Shown here piece by piece: positions 33,900 through 45,216 of a DNA stretch of 64,000 nucleotides. Location: positions 5,355,001-5,419,000 of the forward strand of contig CM034112.1 in the NCBI GenBank assembly GCA_019914945.1. Direction: 5' to 3'. The stretch's first letter is position 1. Each line of letters opens with the position of its first letter. Position numbers and translations under genes: made by a program. This stretch comes from Typha latifolia. Its lineage: Eukaryota > Streptophyta > Magnoliopsida > Poales > Typhaceae. The notes below the pieces were generated by a model. That model had not been told where the DNA came from. It made no database searches and was given only the letters and a program-made list of their open reading frames with translations.

Positions 33900-34677
33900 T
33901 GATACATTTAGTTAGGATCTTTTCTTACTGCATTAGTTATTTATTTTTATTAAAATAAAATTTCTATAGGTCGCGTTTGAACGCAGGAGGGGTCGTGTTC
34001 GAACACCCTTTCGAATGCCTGCATTAGGTTCGCAAATACATTCGAACGCATAATGCGCATTTGAATGCGGTCGGGCGCGTTCAAACGCCTATATTGTGTT
34101 CGCACATACAGAGAACGCCTTTTGTGCATTCGAATGCGCCCGTGGAACGCGATCGGAGGGAATCCTATAGAATTAGGGTTACTTATTATTTTAGGACTTG
34201 TTGGCTAGCATCTATATATATGTGGATGGCAGCCAAATTCATTATGCTATTAGAATATTAATTTTGACTTACATCACGATATCTTTTTCTTCTTGCCTCT
34301 CTATCATCTATATACCCTAATCTCTCTCCTCCCTCTTTACCATTCTTCCACCTCTACTGTTGCCAAGGTTTCTCCTAAGTTCTAATCTCCCTCGACTGTC
34401 AAGTCACCCCTCTTCTTTGGGATCTCGACCACTTCGTTCCCTTCTTCTATATCCCTTAATCACGTACACCATTCACCTCCATCTCCATATCCATCCATAA
34501 CCCTAACATCCACTCCACACGTTACCACCACCATCACCCACGTTATTCCGTGCTTTTGTCATAGTTGCAGTTCGAATCTGCAAAGGGCGTAAATACGAAA
34601 ATTGTAGCTCAAGAAGTTATGAATTGAATCCACTTAATTTATCTATTTTCTAACTACTAAAGAATATTTGACGAATA
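33900..34677 (+). mobile_element. G1 3' LTR, first part
   Basis: Starts TGATACATTTAG after the tail of pol and the purine-rich GGCAAGGTGGGGGAAGCG. It follows the 5' LTR to ACGAATA and is interrupted by a C1 element at about 34678. The palindrome array is at 33970-34155. Confidence 0.88.
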
Positions 34678-35332
34678 ATTGATGAATATGCATTCACAAA
34701 CGCGTTCGAACGTGGGTACTTGTGTTCACACAGACCGAGAGCTGCGTTCACAAATGCGTTCGAACACAAGTTTGCGTACTGCGTTCACATAGACCGAGAG
34801 CTGCATTTACAAACGCGTTCGAACGCGGGTACTGCATTCACACAGACCGAGAGCTGCGTTCACAAACGCGTTCAAACACAACCTGAAGAATTCAAGCTGT
34901 CACGTTCGAACGCACTCAAGCTCGTTCGAATGCACCCGGGCCGCATTCGAACGCACCAACGAAGTTTGAAAATCTTAGACTTTCGTGAGTTTGGATAAGA
35001 CTTGGATTTGGCTCTATCTTGAAGATCATATATAAGGATTGTGATGCCCTAACTCTAAGGGTGTTGAAGAAGCATTATTGAAGGAGACTTCTTGAGGCTA
35101 CATCGGTTATTCAACTAACAAGGTTCTACTCATCTACAAAAGTTAATCTTTCGTCTTAAGGGCTATTAGACGAAAGATCAATCTCGAGAGCTACTAAGGT
35201 TAGACTTCAGTCACGAGAAGCAGTGAATCGTGGGTTCTAGTAAGCAAGACTGAGAGGAACAAAGTCATTTGGATTGATGGGTTGTTTTGTGAGTCAGTCT
35301 TGTAACTGCTACTATTCTAGTGATTGGTTTTG

Positions 35333-35778
35333 ATTGGGCAGGTTCTTGTGATGATAGAAAAAGTACATCAGATGGATATTTTTATATTGGAAACAATCTA
35401 GTTGCTTGGCACAGTAAGAAACAAAACTCGATATCTTTATCTACTACGGAGGCCGAGTACATTGCAGCGGGAAGTTATTGTTCTCAGTTACTATGGATGA
35501 AATAGATGGTCAAAGATTACGACATTGAACAAAATACTATGGTGCTTTATTGTGACAACATGAGTGCTATTAATATATCGAAAAATCCTGTTCAACACTC
35601 GCGTACAAAACATATTGATATCCGACATCATTTTATATGCGAGTTAGTTGAAGACAAAATAATAGCACTAGAACATGTTGAGACGGAGAAAAAGTTCGGT
35701 GATCTATTTACAAAACCTTTGGATTTACAGAGATTTGAGTATCTTCGTATTTCTTCAGGGATTTGTGCTTTGGACTGA
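35333..35778 (+). pseudogene. pol: C1 RNase H remnant
   Basis: The frame shows DWAGSCDDRKSTSDGY, the intact AWHSKKQNSISLSTTEAEY, LYCDNMSAIN and HIDIRHHFICELVEDK, ending after FTKPLDLQRFEYL. One stop (35503-35505) replaces a Gln before MVKDYDIEQ, compatible with CAG to TAG. There is no start codon of its own because it is fused directly to LTR sequence. It is cleaner than the same region of the first copy and useful as a reference for that copy's stops. Confidence 0.88.
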
Positions 35779-36583
35779 TTTTTTTTTGTTTATGGTTTGC
35801 ATATTTTTTTTATTTCATTTCATTTTTTTAGGTTTTCTTTTACTCTAAAATTTTCTCTTTGGTTTTAGTTTTAGATTTGTCGAGAGTTTTTGTCATAAAA
35901 AAAAATTTTGATGCACTCCTAGATATAATAATATACTCTTGACATATAGATATAATTTTTCTCTTGATTATGAGTTATTATAATCAATTTTATTATCTTG
36001 TAGTATATTGTATCATTTCTGATTTATTCTCTCTCTCGAGTTCTATGATAATTAAACTGAATTTAATGCACTCAGAATGTGTTTATATTCTTGAGTGAGC
36101 ATGACATCATGAAATATTTTTTTTAAATAGCTCACTATTGACTTTGATTTGCATAGTTTGACCTCATGCTTAGTCATCAAAATAATAGCTCACTATATGG
36201 TTTAAGTATATAAAAAAAAATTAAAGGAAAAACTCCTGTTCTGTTATGGAGAATAAGTCGAAAAGTGTAAATTTAAATACTAAGTCGGTTTGACTACTGT
36301 GTTGTATCATTGTTTAAATAGGAAAGTTTATTTAAGAAGAATATTTCATGTTATCTATGGTCAACTTGCATATGCATATTGTTATGATCAATCAAGATTA
36401 ATTTAATTTTGAGTGATGCATTAGAATTGATTATAATATGCCTTTGATGATTTGATTGATCTGTGTATAACTTATTTCATTTGATTGTCATATTCTATGT
36501 CTTGAATCTATTTTGAATTTCTAGAAGTGCATCTCCAAAAAGATTTTTTGATTTTTTCTTAGACTTTTTACTTAAAAGAAAAG

Positions 36584-36682
36584 GGCGTTCGAATGCAAAC
36601 TTTTGAGTTCGAACGCAGTGACTGGCGCGTTCGAATGCGCAGACTAGTGCGTTTGAACGCACTCGAGGATTCTTTATATATT
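36584..36682 (+). promoter_or_regulatory. Internal palindrome array and TATA-like site, second C1 copy
   Basis: Four GTTCGAACGC-type motifs (one CG-to-TG change in several) are followed by TTTATATATT (36673-36682) and a pyrimidine-rich leader, exactly as at 19567-19664. The accessory ORF starts at 37105. Confidence 0.5.
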
Positions 36683-37104
36683 GCGTCCGAACCCTAGAAA
36701 CCCTTCATTTTCTCCCTCTCAAATCTTCAAGATCTCGGTCTTTTTCGTCAAATTTCTCACTACAAACCCTTTTAGAGCATAGTTCTCTGAATCTAGCGTC
36801 TTTCGGCCGAATATTTTAGTTTTTCTTCACTTTTGTGAGGTATGATCATCCATCAATTTTCCTATTTTTTTATTCAATTAAGTCTCTTGATCTTGATCGA
36901 TTTCGTGCGTTTTCAAGTTTTGATCACGTTAAAGTTACTATCTTGATGTTTCTTGTGTGATTGAACGTGATGTCTTAGCGTTTTCAAGTGGAAGATGGAT
37001 TTCATTTAGGGCCTTCATGGTTTCTAGAATTTTTTGGATTTCTTGCTATCTTTTTGTTTGCTTTGGGCATGTATTGAATCTTGCAACTTGTTTCTTTCTC
37101 AAAA

Positions 37105-38156
37105 ATGCCTAGAAAAGCTGCAATTTCCAAGAAACCAAGGCTGCCTTCGTCACCTACTTCGGCTCCCAAGTTTTCTACTTCTACGGCTGTAGGGCGATAT
37201 AAACATAATTTTGGCACTCGACCTGTTATCTGTGAACGGCCTGTGGTCTTTTCTGATTTTTCTGCCTTGGGGATCGAACAGATCTTTACTAAGAGAGGAT
37301 GGTTATCCGTGTGTCGGATGAGCAGGACTGCATATGTGGAAGTTGTTAGGGAATTTTTCAGTAATGCCACAGTTTTAGAATGCTGTATACGTTCTACTGT
37401 CCGTGGGTTTCAATATACTTAGACTCCGATGTTATTCGTGCTGAACTCCAACTTCCTGATGGCGAGTTCCAGTATCCATCGTCTGCTCCACTTCCTGATG
37501 TCAAAGACTATGCTGGTACTATGTTAATCAAAGGGAAACGTTGGAAGGAAAACATGATGCCTCATGCAAAACTGACATCAATAGCTTGCATGCTTCACCT
37601 GTTTTATCTGTACAACGTCACCCCTAGGACTTGACATTCCAGTATTAATCTGGATCGTGCCTTCCTCCTTCATGCGATGCTGTCGGGCGTTTCTGTTGAT
37701 TTGGCTGCGGTGATATACGATTCCATTTTGACAGCTGCACAGAAAGAAGCGCCTCATGAAGGGTTGCCGTTTGGCATTTTTATTACCAATTTGTGCACTC
37801 AAAGTGGGGTGCAAGTGGATGCCTCGGAAGCTTCGCTTACTTCGCAAAAACTGTTGGATCGGATAACTCTTAAGCGGAGTCAAGCTCATGATCAACCGTC
37901 TCCTCTCAAGCCGTCCTCCTCTTCTGCCGCTGGACATTCATTACACATCGGCATTTCTAATGACAGTTCTGACGATGATTCATCTCATACTAAGGGGGAG
38001 TTACCACAGTTCTCTGACCATTTTGTTGAGCTTAGCAATCAGGTGCAAGACCTCCATTCGGTTGTGAATGATTTGCGAGCTGAGCAAGCTCGTTAGGGGA
38101 CCGTACTCGACTCCGTGTTGTCGATTCTTCATCGTCAATTCCCTCCGAGTTCCTAG
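37105..38156 (+). pseudogene. C1 accessory ORF, second copy
   Basis: ATG at 37105 opens MPRKAAISKKPRLPSSPTSA and runs through GRYKHNFGTRPVICERPVVF, SRTAYVEVVREFFSNATVLE. A 1-bp loss near 37407 then shifts the frame, and one stop lies near 37634. The downstream frame resumes LPDGEFQYPSSAPLPD, LHAMLSGVSVDLAAVIYDS and LPFGIFITNLCTQSGVQV, with an acidic Ser-rich tail and a helical end. It is better preserved than the copy at 20120 and fills the stops seen there. A nucleic-acid-linked role is only a guess from the basic N-terminus. Confidence 0.77.
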
Positions 38157-38499
38157 TCTTTGGCATTTGTGTCAAAAATGGGGAGTGTGTGTGAGTTTAG
38201 ACGTGTGTTTAGAGTTTAGGAGTTTACTGGTGTAGGGGGAGTTTATACTGGTTTGAGTTTACTGGCTAATAACTTTGCTTCAGTACTTGTGAACTAATGC
38301 TTGCTTGAGTACTTCTGAACCTATGCTTGCTTGATAACTTGTGTTTGGATTGTTATTCATTTCTAGTTATTTTTACTTGATCTTAGATTGGTATATTTTT
38401 ATTTGCAGGGATTGATGTGCGAAATGTACTAGACTTGTTGAATGCTCATTTTGAATTCTTTGTAATATCTTGTAATCTAGATGTTTTGTCACAAATTGC

Positions 38500-38512
38500 C
38501 AAAGGGGGAGAT
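38500..38512 (+). promoter_or_regulatory. Polypurine tract of the second C1 element
   Basis: CAAAGGGGGAGAT directly before the LTR start TGTTAGG. This is the normal plus-strand primer position, and the form is typical of SIRE elements. Confidence 0.75.
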
Positions 38513-39488
38513 TGTTAGGTTTTTAATTATTGGCAATTGTGTACAAAATATTCTTAGTGTATTTTTACATGTATATGAGCTTTATACAAGTCTAGAATAT
38601 CTCTAGTTTGAAGAATTGCAAGATTATTGGAGGAAAGTTGTTAAGTTCACACCGCGTTCATAAACGCATTCGAACGTGGGTACTACATTGACACAGACCG
38701 AGAGCTGCATTCACAAACGCGTTCGAACACGGGTACTTGCATTCACACAAACCGAGAGCTGCATTCACAAATGCGTCGAACGTAGGTACTGTGTTCACAC
38801 AGATCGAGAGTTGCATTCACAAACGCGTTCGAACGCAACTTGAAGAATTCAAGCTGTCGCGTTCGAATGCACTCGGGCCCATTCGAACGCACCTAAGATC
38901 AAGTCAGGCCGTTCGAACGCACCCGGGCCGCGTTTGAACACACCAACGAAGTTTGAAAATCTTGGACTTTCGTGAGTTCGGATAAGACTTGGATTTGGCT
39001 CTATCTTGGAGATCATATATAAAGATTGTGATGCCCTAACTCTAGAGGGTGTTGAAGAAGCACTATTGAAGGAGACTTCTTGAGGATATATCGGTTATTC
39101 AACTAACAAGGTTCTACTCATCTACAAAAGTTAATCTTTGTTCTTAAGGGCTATCTAGACGAAAGATCAATCTCGAGAGCTACTAAGGTTAGACTTCAAT
39201 CACGAGAAGTAGTGAATTGTGGATTCTAGCGAGCAAGATTGAGAGGAACAAAGTCGTTTGGATCGATAGGTTGTTTTGTGAGTCAGTCTTGTAACTGCTA
39301 CTATTCTAGTGATTGGTTTTGATCCGAGTTTGGATCCGTGGTTTTTTTCCGTTTGGGTTTTTCCACGTTAAAATCTTGGCGTTCATCTCTGCTTTCATTT
39401 TTAATGTTTATTTGGAGTTTTACTTAAGCGAACGAGTGATATCATTGCCTAGTATTTAGATGCATACTTGTGTCTATGGGGTTTTTCA
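38513..39488 (+). mobile_element. C1 3' LTR, complete
   Basis: 976 bp, TGTTAGGTTTTT...GGGGTTTTTCA, with the palindrome array at 38645-38945 and a TATATAA near 39017. It gives the best reference for C1 LTR ends in the window. Confidence 0.92.
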
Positions 39489-39582
39489 TATTTTTCCATA
39501 GTTGTGCGGACTGATTCATGTACTACATCTAGATCTTAAAGGAATCGTTCCATAGCCAATCTTTTAGTGCAAGAACCCATCA
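39489..39582 (+). mobile_element. G1 3' LTR, last part
   Basis: This continues the LTR interrupted at 34678 ('ttttccatagttgtgcggactg' to GAACCCATCA), matching 26898-26991. The TSD GAATG follows. Confidence 0.88.
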
Positions 39583-39787
39583 GAATGAATTGTCTCTTTA
39601 CGAATAGAATATCATAGAACTCTCACTTTTCCACCCCTCGGATTGCTCATGTCGAAGATTACTTTTCATCATTCAAATGTAATCACAAGAATTATGGTAG
39701 TTTCCACTACCTTTAACTCAAGCTTAAATTTTTCCTAAACAAATGTTGATTCACTCCTCCATCCCTTAGTTACCTTTCGAAGGAGTG
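39583..39787. other. Short unassigned stretch between two elements
   Basis: No repeat homology and no convincing ORF. It ends with GAGTG, the target site of the G2 element. Probably pre-insertion DNA continuous with 25887-26166. Confidence 0.4.
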
Positions 39788-40121
39788 TGATACGATTCGG
39801 ACTTCACCGACGTCGTCTCGAGCATGGATTCACTTTAGGAGTGTTTTTATTTCATGTTTTAGTGTTTAATTTCCATTAAAATAAGTTTTCTGTAAGTCGC
39901 GTTCGAACGCGGTTTGTGAACGGGGTTGTGAACATGGTAAAGAGAATGTACTGTGCGTTATGTGAACGCCTGCATCGTGTTCGCAAATACCGACAGGCGC
40001 GTTCGATCGCGCGTTCGAACGCCTGCATCGTGTTCGCAAATCCAGAAGAGCGAACTCGGTGCGTTCGAACGCGGTCGGGCGAGTTCGAACGCGGTCGACG
40101 AAAATTGTGTTTTTAGGGTTA

Positions 40122-41310
40122 AAGCCGTGTTGGGGTCTCTTTCAGAGCAAATGGCCATCAACAACTAGATGATGATTGAGATGATGCGGGAACTACGGGC
40201 GACAAGGGAAGCAATGGTGAACGGGAAAACACTATCGACCTCACGACGCGAGTCCACCCCCTTGAACCCACCGCCACCGGTTCAGCCTTTGCAACGACAA
40301 GAGCCGCTGCTACCACCACCCTATGGGCAGAGGCAAGCAAGGATGGTTACACCAGGTCCAGTTGCAGGTGAACCCATCCGACGGGTGAACCACTATGGAG
40401 ACTGCCTTGGAAATCAAGATCCGTGGGCGGGTCAATACGATATGGAACCACGGCAAGTTAATCAAAACCGAATGAGGGATCATCAACCCTTCATGGTGCA
40501 TCCTCCCCAGGTTAGACAAGGACATGATCCGGAATGAGACAATGGCATCCGTGGACAAGTCGTGCGTCTCGAATTCCCCAAGTTCAAAGGTGGCGACCCG
40601 ATCGATTGGTTGTATAGGGCGGAGCAATTCTTTGCATACCAAGGAACGGCGGAAGAGTACAAGGTGACGCTTGCGAGCTTCCACCTTGGTTTCGAGCAGC
40701 CAATGCCACTGAGGCTATTGAAACTTGGGCTGAATTTTGCGCTGATATCACACGGCGATTTGGAGCATCGAGATATGAAGACTTTGATGCTATCCTCTCA
40801 AAGACGGTGCAAAAGACCACGGTTGGGTCATACCAAGAAGAATTTGAGAGGATTAGTAGCCGATGCCATCTACCATGGACGGATCAGCAACTTCGTAGCA
40901 CCTTCATCTCCGGGCTGCGGGGTGACATACAAGCTGATGTGAGGGCTTTAAGGCCTAGAACCTTAAAGGAGGCCTTCGAAGATGCGGTGCTTATGGAAGA
41001 CAAACATAGGGCCATGAAGATACACCTAAAGCAGAGTTGGACAAGCCAAGGAAGCCGCAATGAAGCTCAACCAAACATAGCGGCGGGAAATACTATCGGA
41101 GTACCAAGGGTTGCTGCTACAATGGTACCTCCTCGAGCACCCTTGAAGCCATCCCAAGATGTGAAGTATGCACCTAGAGGTCCGGGGCGAGCACTCACAC
41201 CAGCCCAAGTAGAAGAAAGAAGAGCCAAGGGCCTATGCTTCCGTTGTGATGAGAAGTTTGTACCCGGGCATCGCTGCGCTAAACCGATGGGATCGGTGAT
41301 GCTAATCGAT
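40122..41310 (+). pseudogene. gag: G2 gag
   Basis: Sequence starts in MAINN and MRELRATREAM, a Pro/Arg-rich linker follows (PPPPVQPLQRQEP), then VVRLEFPKFKGGDPIDWLYRAEQFF, the start of the retrotransposon gag core. A frameshift lies near 40690. The ORF from 40807 gives YQEEFERISSR, FISGLRGDIQADVRAL, a basic linker and the zinc motif CFRCDEKFVPGHRC (41239-41280). The start codon region is lost by the LTR-gag deletion. It is related to G1 gag but with a different N-terminus. It would form the particle core; one frameshift and two early stops inactivate it. Confidence 0.85.
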
Positions 41311-43248
41311 GGATTGGAGGAAGCTGAGGATGAGTTTGCAGCTGAAGGTGCAGATGTGGTTGGACATCAAGGAGAAGAAGCTGAGGAGCAACATGTGGAG
41401 GACATGACAGCCGAAATCTCTCTCCACGCCTATTCGGGGACAGCTGCGCCAAAGACCTTGCGGGTGAATGGGGTAGTCAAGAAAACCACAGTGAGAATCT
41501 TGATTGACACCGGGTCCACCCACAACTTCATTGACAAGAGGCTCCTTAGGAAGATTGGGCTCGAGTCAGAACCCACGGAAGGGTTCGATGTGACGATCGG
41601 AGATGGCACCACATTGCGAGCAGATTTTATTTGTGGAGGTGTGGAATTGAAGGTGCAAGGCCAAACTTTCACATTGGACCTTTATCCGTTGGCCTTGCGA
41701 GGTGCCGACATTGTTTTGGGGACTCAATGGATTCAAAGCTTGGGGCCCGTAACATTTGATTTCTCAAACCTCACACTGACATTTCGGAGGAATGGAAGAA
41801 GGGTGCTGCTGGATGGAAATCAATCGTGGCAAGGGCCGACATTGCAACCACTTGTGGGTTTTCCTTGGGCAGGGGACCGAGCTCTACTATTGCAAATGGC
41901 TGTTGTTGAACCAGAACATCCACCACCAAGGGAAGTAGCCTCTGACATGGAAGAGCTGCTGCAGGAGTTTTAGGATCTCTTCAAGGAACCCCGAGGACTA
42001 CCGCCGAACCGTCGTCATGACCATCGCATCCAAATCATTCCAGGGGCTGAACCTGCAAATGTCCGACCCTATCGGTACTCGCATGTCCAGAAGGAAGAGA
42101 TCAGTAAATTGGTGGAGGAAATGCTCGAGCAAGGGATTATTCAACCAAGTAGAAGTGCCTACTCATCGCCGGTGCTGCTGGTTCAGAAGAAAGATCGGAG
42201 TTGGCGGTTTTGCGTCGACTACCGAGCCTTGAATGCAATTACTATCAAGGACCGGTATCCAATACCGGTGATCGAGGAGTTGCTGGATGAGCACAAAGGG
42301 TCGGCCTACTTCAGCAAACTTGACTTAAGAGCGGGATACCATCAAATCTGAGTCGACCCTGAAGATGTACACAAAACGGCGTTCCGAACTCACGATGGCC
42401 ACTATGAGTTCCGAGTCATGCCGTTTGGGCTCACCAATGCACCGGCCACCTTCCAAGGGCTGATGAATGACCTCTTCCGCCCACTCTTGCGTCGGTACGT
42501 GCTCGTCTTCTTTGACGATATTCTAGTATACAGCAGGAATTGGAGTGAGCACTTGCGGCACGTGCGGGAGGTATTAAATATCTTGCGACAAAACCAGCTA
42601 AAAGTTAAGATGAGCAAGTGTCTTTGGGGAGAGTCAAGAGTGGAGTACTTGGGGCATATAATCTCTATAAAAGGAGTGGAAGCTGACCCAAGCAAGATCA
42701 AGAATATGGTGGATTGGCCGATTCCTACTAATCAAAGGGAATTGAGAGGATTCCTTGGATTGACAGGGTACTACCGGCGATTTGTTGCCAACTATGGCAA
42801 AATTGCTGCCCCGCTGACCTCCTTACTCAGAAAAGGTGGGTTTCAATGGACGGGCAAAGAAACGGAGGCCTTTGAAGCCTTGAAGACAGCTATGTCTACT
42901 GCTCCGGTTCTAGCACTACCAGATTTCGGCAAGCCCTTTGTGGTGGAGTGCGACGCTTCGGGTGAGGGCATTGGAGCAGTTTTGATGCAAGAGGGCAGAC
43001 CCGTGGCATATATGAGCAAAGCATTGTCAAGTCAGTCGCGACATCTATCTACCTACGAGCGCGAAATGCTAGCGATTCTACATGCCGTTACCAAATGGCG
43101 ACCCTACTTGATTGGCCAACGGTTTACTATCCTCACGGACCAGCGTAGCTTACCCTACTTCATGGAGCAACGTGTGCACACCCCAGCCCAACAAACGGTG
43201 GGTCACGAAACTCCTTGGGTATGACTACGAATTAGTCTACAAAAAGGG
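41311..43248 (+). pseudogene. pol: G2 pol: protease, RT and partial RNase H
   Basis: The protease motif LIDTGSTHNFID (41500) lies in the same frame as the gag C-terminus, suggesting a single gag-pol reading frame. The stop at 41973 interrupts the link to RT. RT shows [29 protein letters not shown] (one stop at 42349), [18 protein letters not shown] and [12 protein letters not shown] with the catalytic Asp pair. RNase H has [20 protein letters not shown] and [12 protein letters not shown], and is cut at 43248. Only two stops and a late frame change occur, so this is the youngest-looking Gypsy pol here. Confidence 0.9.
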
Positions 43249-43249
43249 G

Positions 43250-43633
43250 ATTAACGCCGGTCCACCTTCAACCACCATTACCTAGGATCACGTGCCTCCA
43301 TCCACGGATCCAAAACAGACCATCTGACCTTTGTCCACAAATCGGACGATATCTCGAGATCCCCACATTAGATTCGCCTGCAACTAGATTTGTTGGAAAG
43401 CTCTTTTCTGGGGCTACAACATATCAAAGTTTCACGTCGATCCGACGGCGGCATATTTCGGAATCTTATTTCAAAGTTCCGTGCCAGATCTAGTCCAGAT
43501 CAAGAATTGGAAGAGATCGACCCTTCACCAAAATGGCGAGATTGTATCAAGCTAGTATCAGAGCTCCATAGCCAGAGGCGTGATCGTATCAGGCTGCTAT
43601 CAGAGCTCCATAGCCAGAGGCGTGATCGTAACA
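43250..43633 (+). repeat. G2 3' LTR end with two 42-bp primer-site units
   Basis: ATTAACGCCGGTCC onward matches the last part of the solo LTR at 25533. GTATCA recurs at 43544, 43586 and (as GTAACA) 43628, a spacing of exactly 42 bp. Each unit contains a tRNA-Met-like primer site (TAGTATCAGAGC at 43553, TGCTATCAGAGC at 43595) and CTCCATAGCCAGAGGCGTG. The TSD follows the third GTAACA. Confidence 0.93.
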
Positions 43634-45216
43634 GAGTGATGTGTCCTATATAATATAAGGAAAGCTAGATAAAAATTTGAAAGATGTTTTGGAAGCAATT
43701 TGCATATTGTATAGCATCGTGAATTAATTATGCATGATTTAAACACCTTGTATTTTCTCCACTAACTTCAGAATCATATCACAATGTGGCTGTATCAATC
43801 TTCTTCATTGATGGAAGGGTCTGACTAGTTTGAAATTTATCATCAAGAGACACTCTTTTCTTTGATAGAGGGGTTTGACTTGGTTAAAGTTCCTTCAATT
43901 CATGCTTCTCATCTTCACCGCGATTAGTGAAATCTCTTTTCCTAGTTTCTTTCATTAGATTAATTCAAATTATCCACACAAATTATAAGAACATAAGATT
44001 TCAAACAATTAACATAAGCGTACAACACACAAAATTTACATCTCACATAAAGCTTTAAGGGGTCATACCACCAATTCAATAATGGCCAATTTATAATAAA
44101 AAAGCAAAATAAAAATTAACTTGGTAATTAAAATATAAATAACAAGTATAAATTTTCTCAATAAACTATGAAATCAAAATAACAAGCATGAATTTTATCA
44201 CTAAACTGCGAAACCAAAATTACAACTATAACTTTGAAAATTTAATTATGAAAGTAACATTACAACTGCCATATCTTCTAACATTCACTAACAATCCCTA
44301 AAATACAAATATAACTGTACAAACTACTGGTCCTAATATTATCAACTGAAAAAACAAAAACCTAATTAAACTATCCTAGTAACTGTCCCACAAAATCAAG
44401 AAGGATTTCTCAATAAATGATCCCACAAATCTTTACAAAGTAGGTAATCCTTCAATGAGGAATATAGATAAAAAAAATGAATCTCACAAAAATTTAAGAG
44501 GAAAAAAAATTAACAAGTACCTCAAAACACTACAATGCTACTAAATGTCAACATTAACAACCTTATACATATACTAGTAATGCTAAATAACTGAACAATT
44601 CCGATAGTGAGAATGCAAAATAACTAGGCAAAAAAATGGAGCAAAAGATCTGGCTTACTTATTGGTGATGAAGAATAATTTTTTATGAAACCTTAAATGA
44701 GATTTTAAGCACATCATTGATGAAGTGAAAACCCTATAATATAAGAAGGCAATGGCTACAATAGATATATCCATGCAAAACCCTATTTTGTTCTTCAAGT
44801 ATGAAGGACCAAATAACATTTTTATTCAAAATCATGAATTGCAGTCTCTTCAACTGCCTAGCAATACTCGAGTAAAGAAAGGGTAAAGTTGAAAGGAAAA
44901 GAGGATTTAAGTCTTAAGTGTAAAGGAAATTGAAACGAGCCTAACTCACAAAAATGAAAACCAAGTGTGTTTTTGGTGCAAATTTCCCTCTAAAAAATAT
45001 TTAAATTATTTCAGGAGATAGTGGTGGTGGCTTGTGAATGCTATAGATAGCTAAAGATTATAATTGACCTATAGCTATTATGGAGGATGAAGACGAGAAC
45101 CGTACAAAAGGTAGAGATAGCTAAGGCAAAGAGAGATGAAGATAGAGAAGTCAGAGACATAAAAGATGGCTAGAGCTAAGAGAAATAGAAAGATAAAATT
45201 AGAATAAAAGAATATT
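43634..45216. other. AT-rich region, no gene seen
   Basis: Simple AT-rich sequence with many short purine and A runs. I see no ORF, RNA gene or repeat shared with the rest of the window. It may be host intergenic DNA. Confidence 0.5.

Larger units (their letters stand above)
34690..39488 (+). mobile_element. Second C1 element, internally deleted, inserted in the G1 3' LTR
   Basis: The 5' LTR starts inside its palindrome array, so the first 150 bp or so are lost. It runs to 35330 and is fused there to RNase H through the shared TTGAT/TGAT sequence, which removes the rest of the LTR, gag, protease, integrase and most of RT. RNase H, spacer, internal array, accessory ORF, purine tract and a complete 3' LTR follow. 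The right edge abuts G1 LTR sequence at 39489. The left edge has about 12 bp of unassigned sequence, so no TSD can be read. Confidence 0.88.
26167..39582 (+). mobile_element. G1 Ty3/gypsy chromovirus (sense) with two nested insertions
   Basis: Bounded by GAATA (26162-26166) and GAATG (39583-39587), a TSD with one change. It has a 5' LTR, primer site, gag, pol with chromodomain, purine tract and a 3' LTR that begins at 33900. A C1 element (34690-39488) splits the 3' LTR, whose last 94 bp follow at 39489-39582. A Tekay-like solo LTR (28089-30402) splits gag. With the inserts removed it is about 6.3 kb, close to the antisense copy at 398-7143. All coding domains carry stops or frameshifts. Confidence 0.92.
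39788..43633 (+). mobile_element. G2 Ty3/gypsy chromovirus with both LTRs truncated internally
   Basis: Both outer edges are fixed by the exact TSD GAGTG (39783-39787, 43634-43638). Inside, the 5' LTR stops at about 40121 and joins gag directly, so the TATA box, leader and primer site are gone. Pol stops within RNase H at about 43248 and joins the last 384 bp of the 3' LTR; integrase and chromodomain are missing. The 3' edge holds two 42-bp primer-site units. Coding regions are the best preserved of any Gypsy copy here. Confidence 0.92.
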
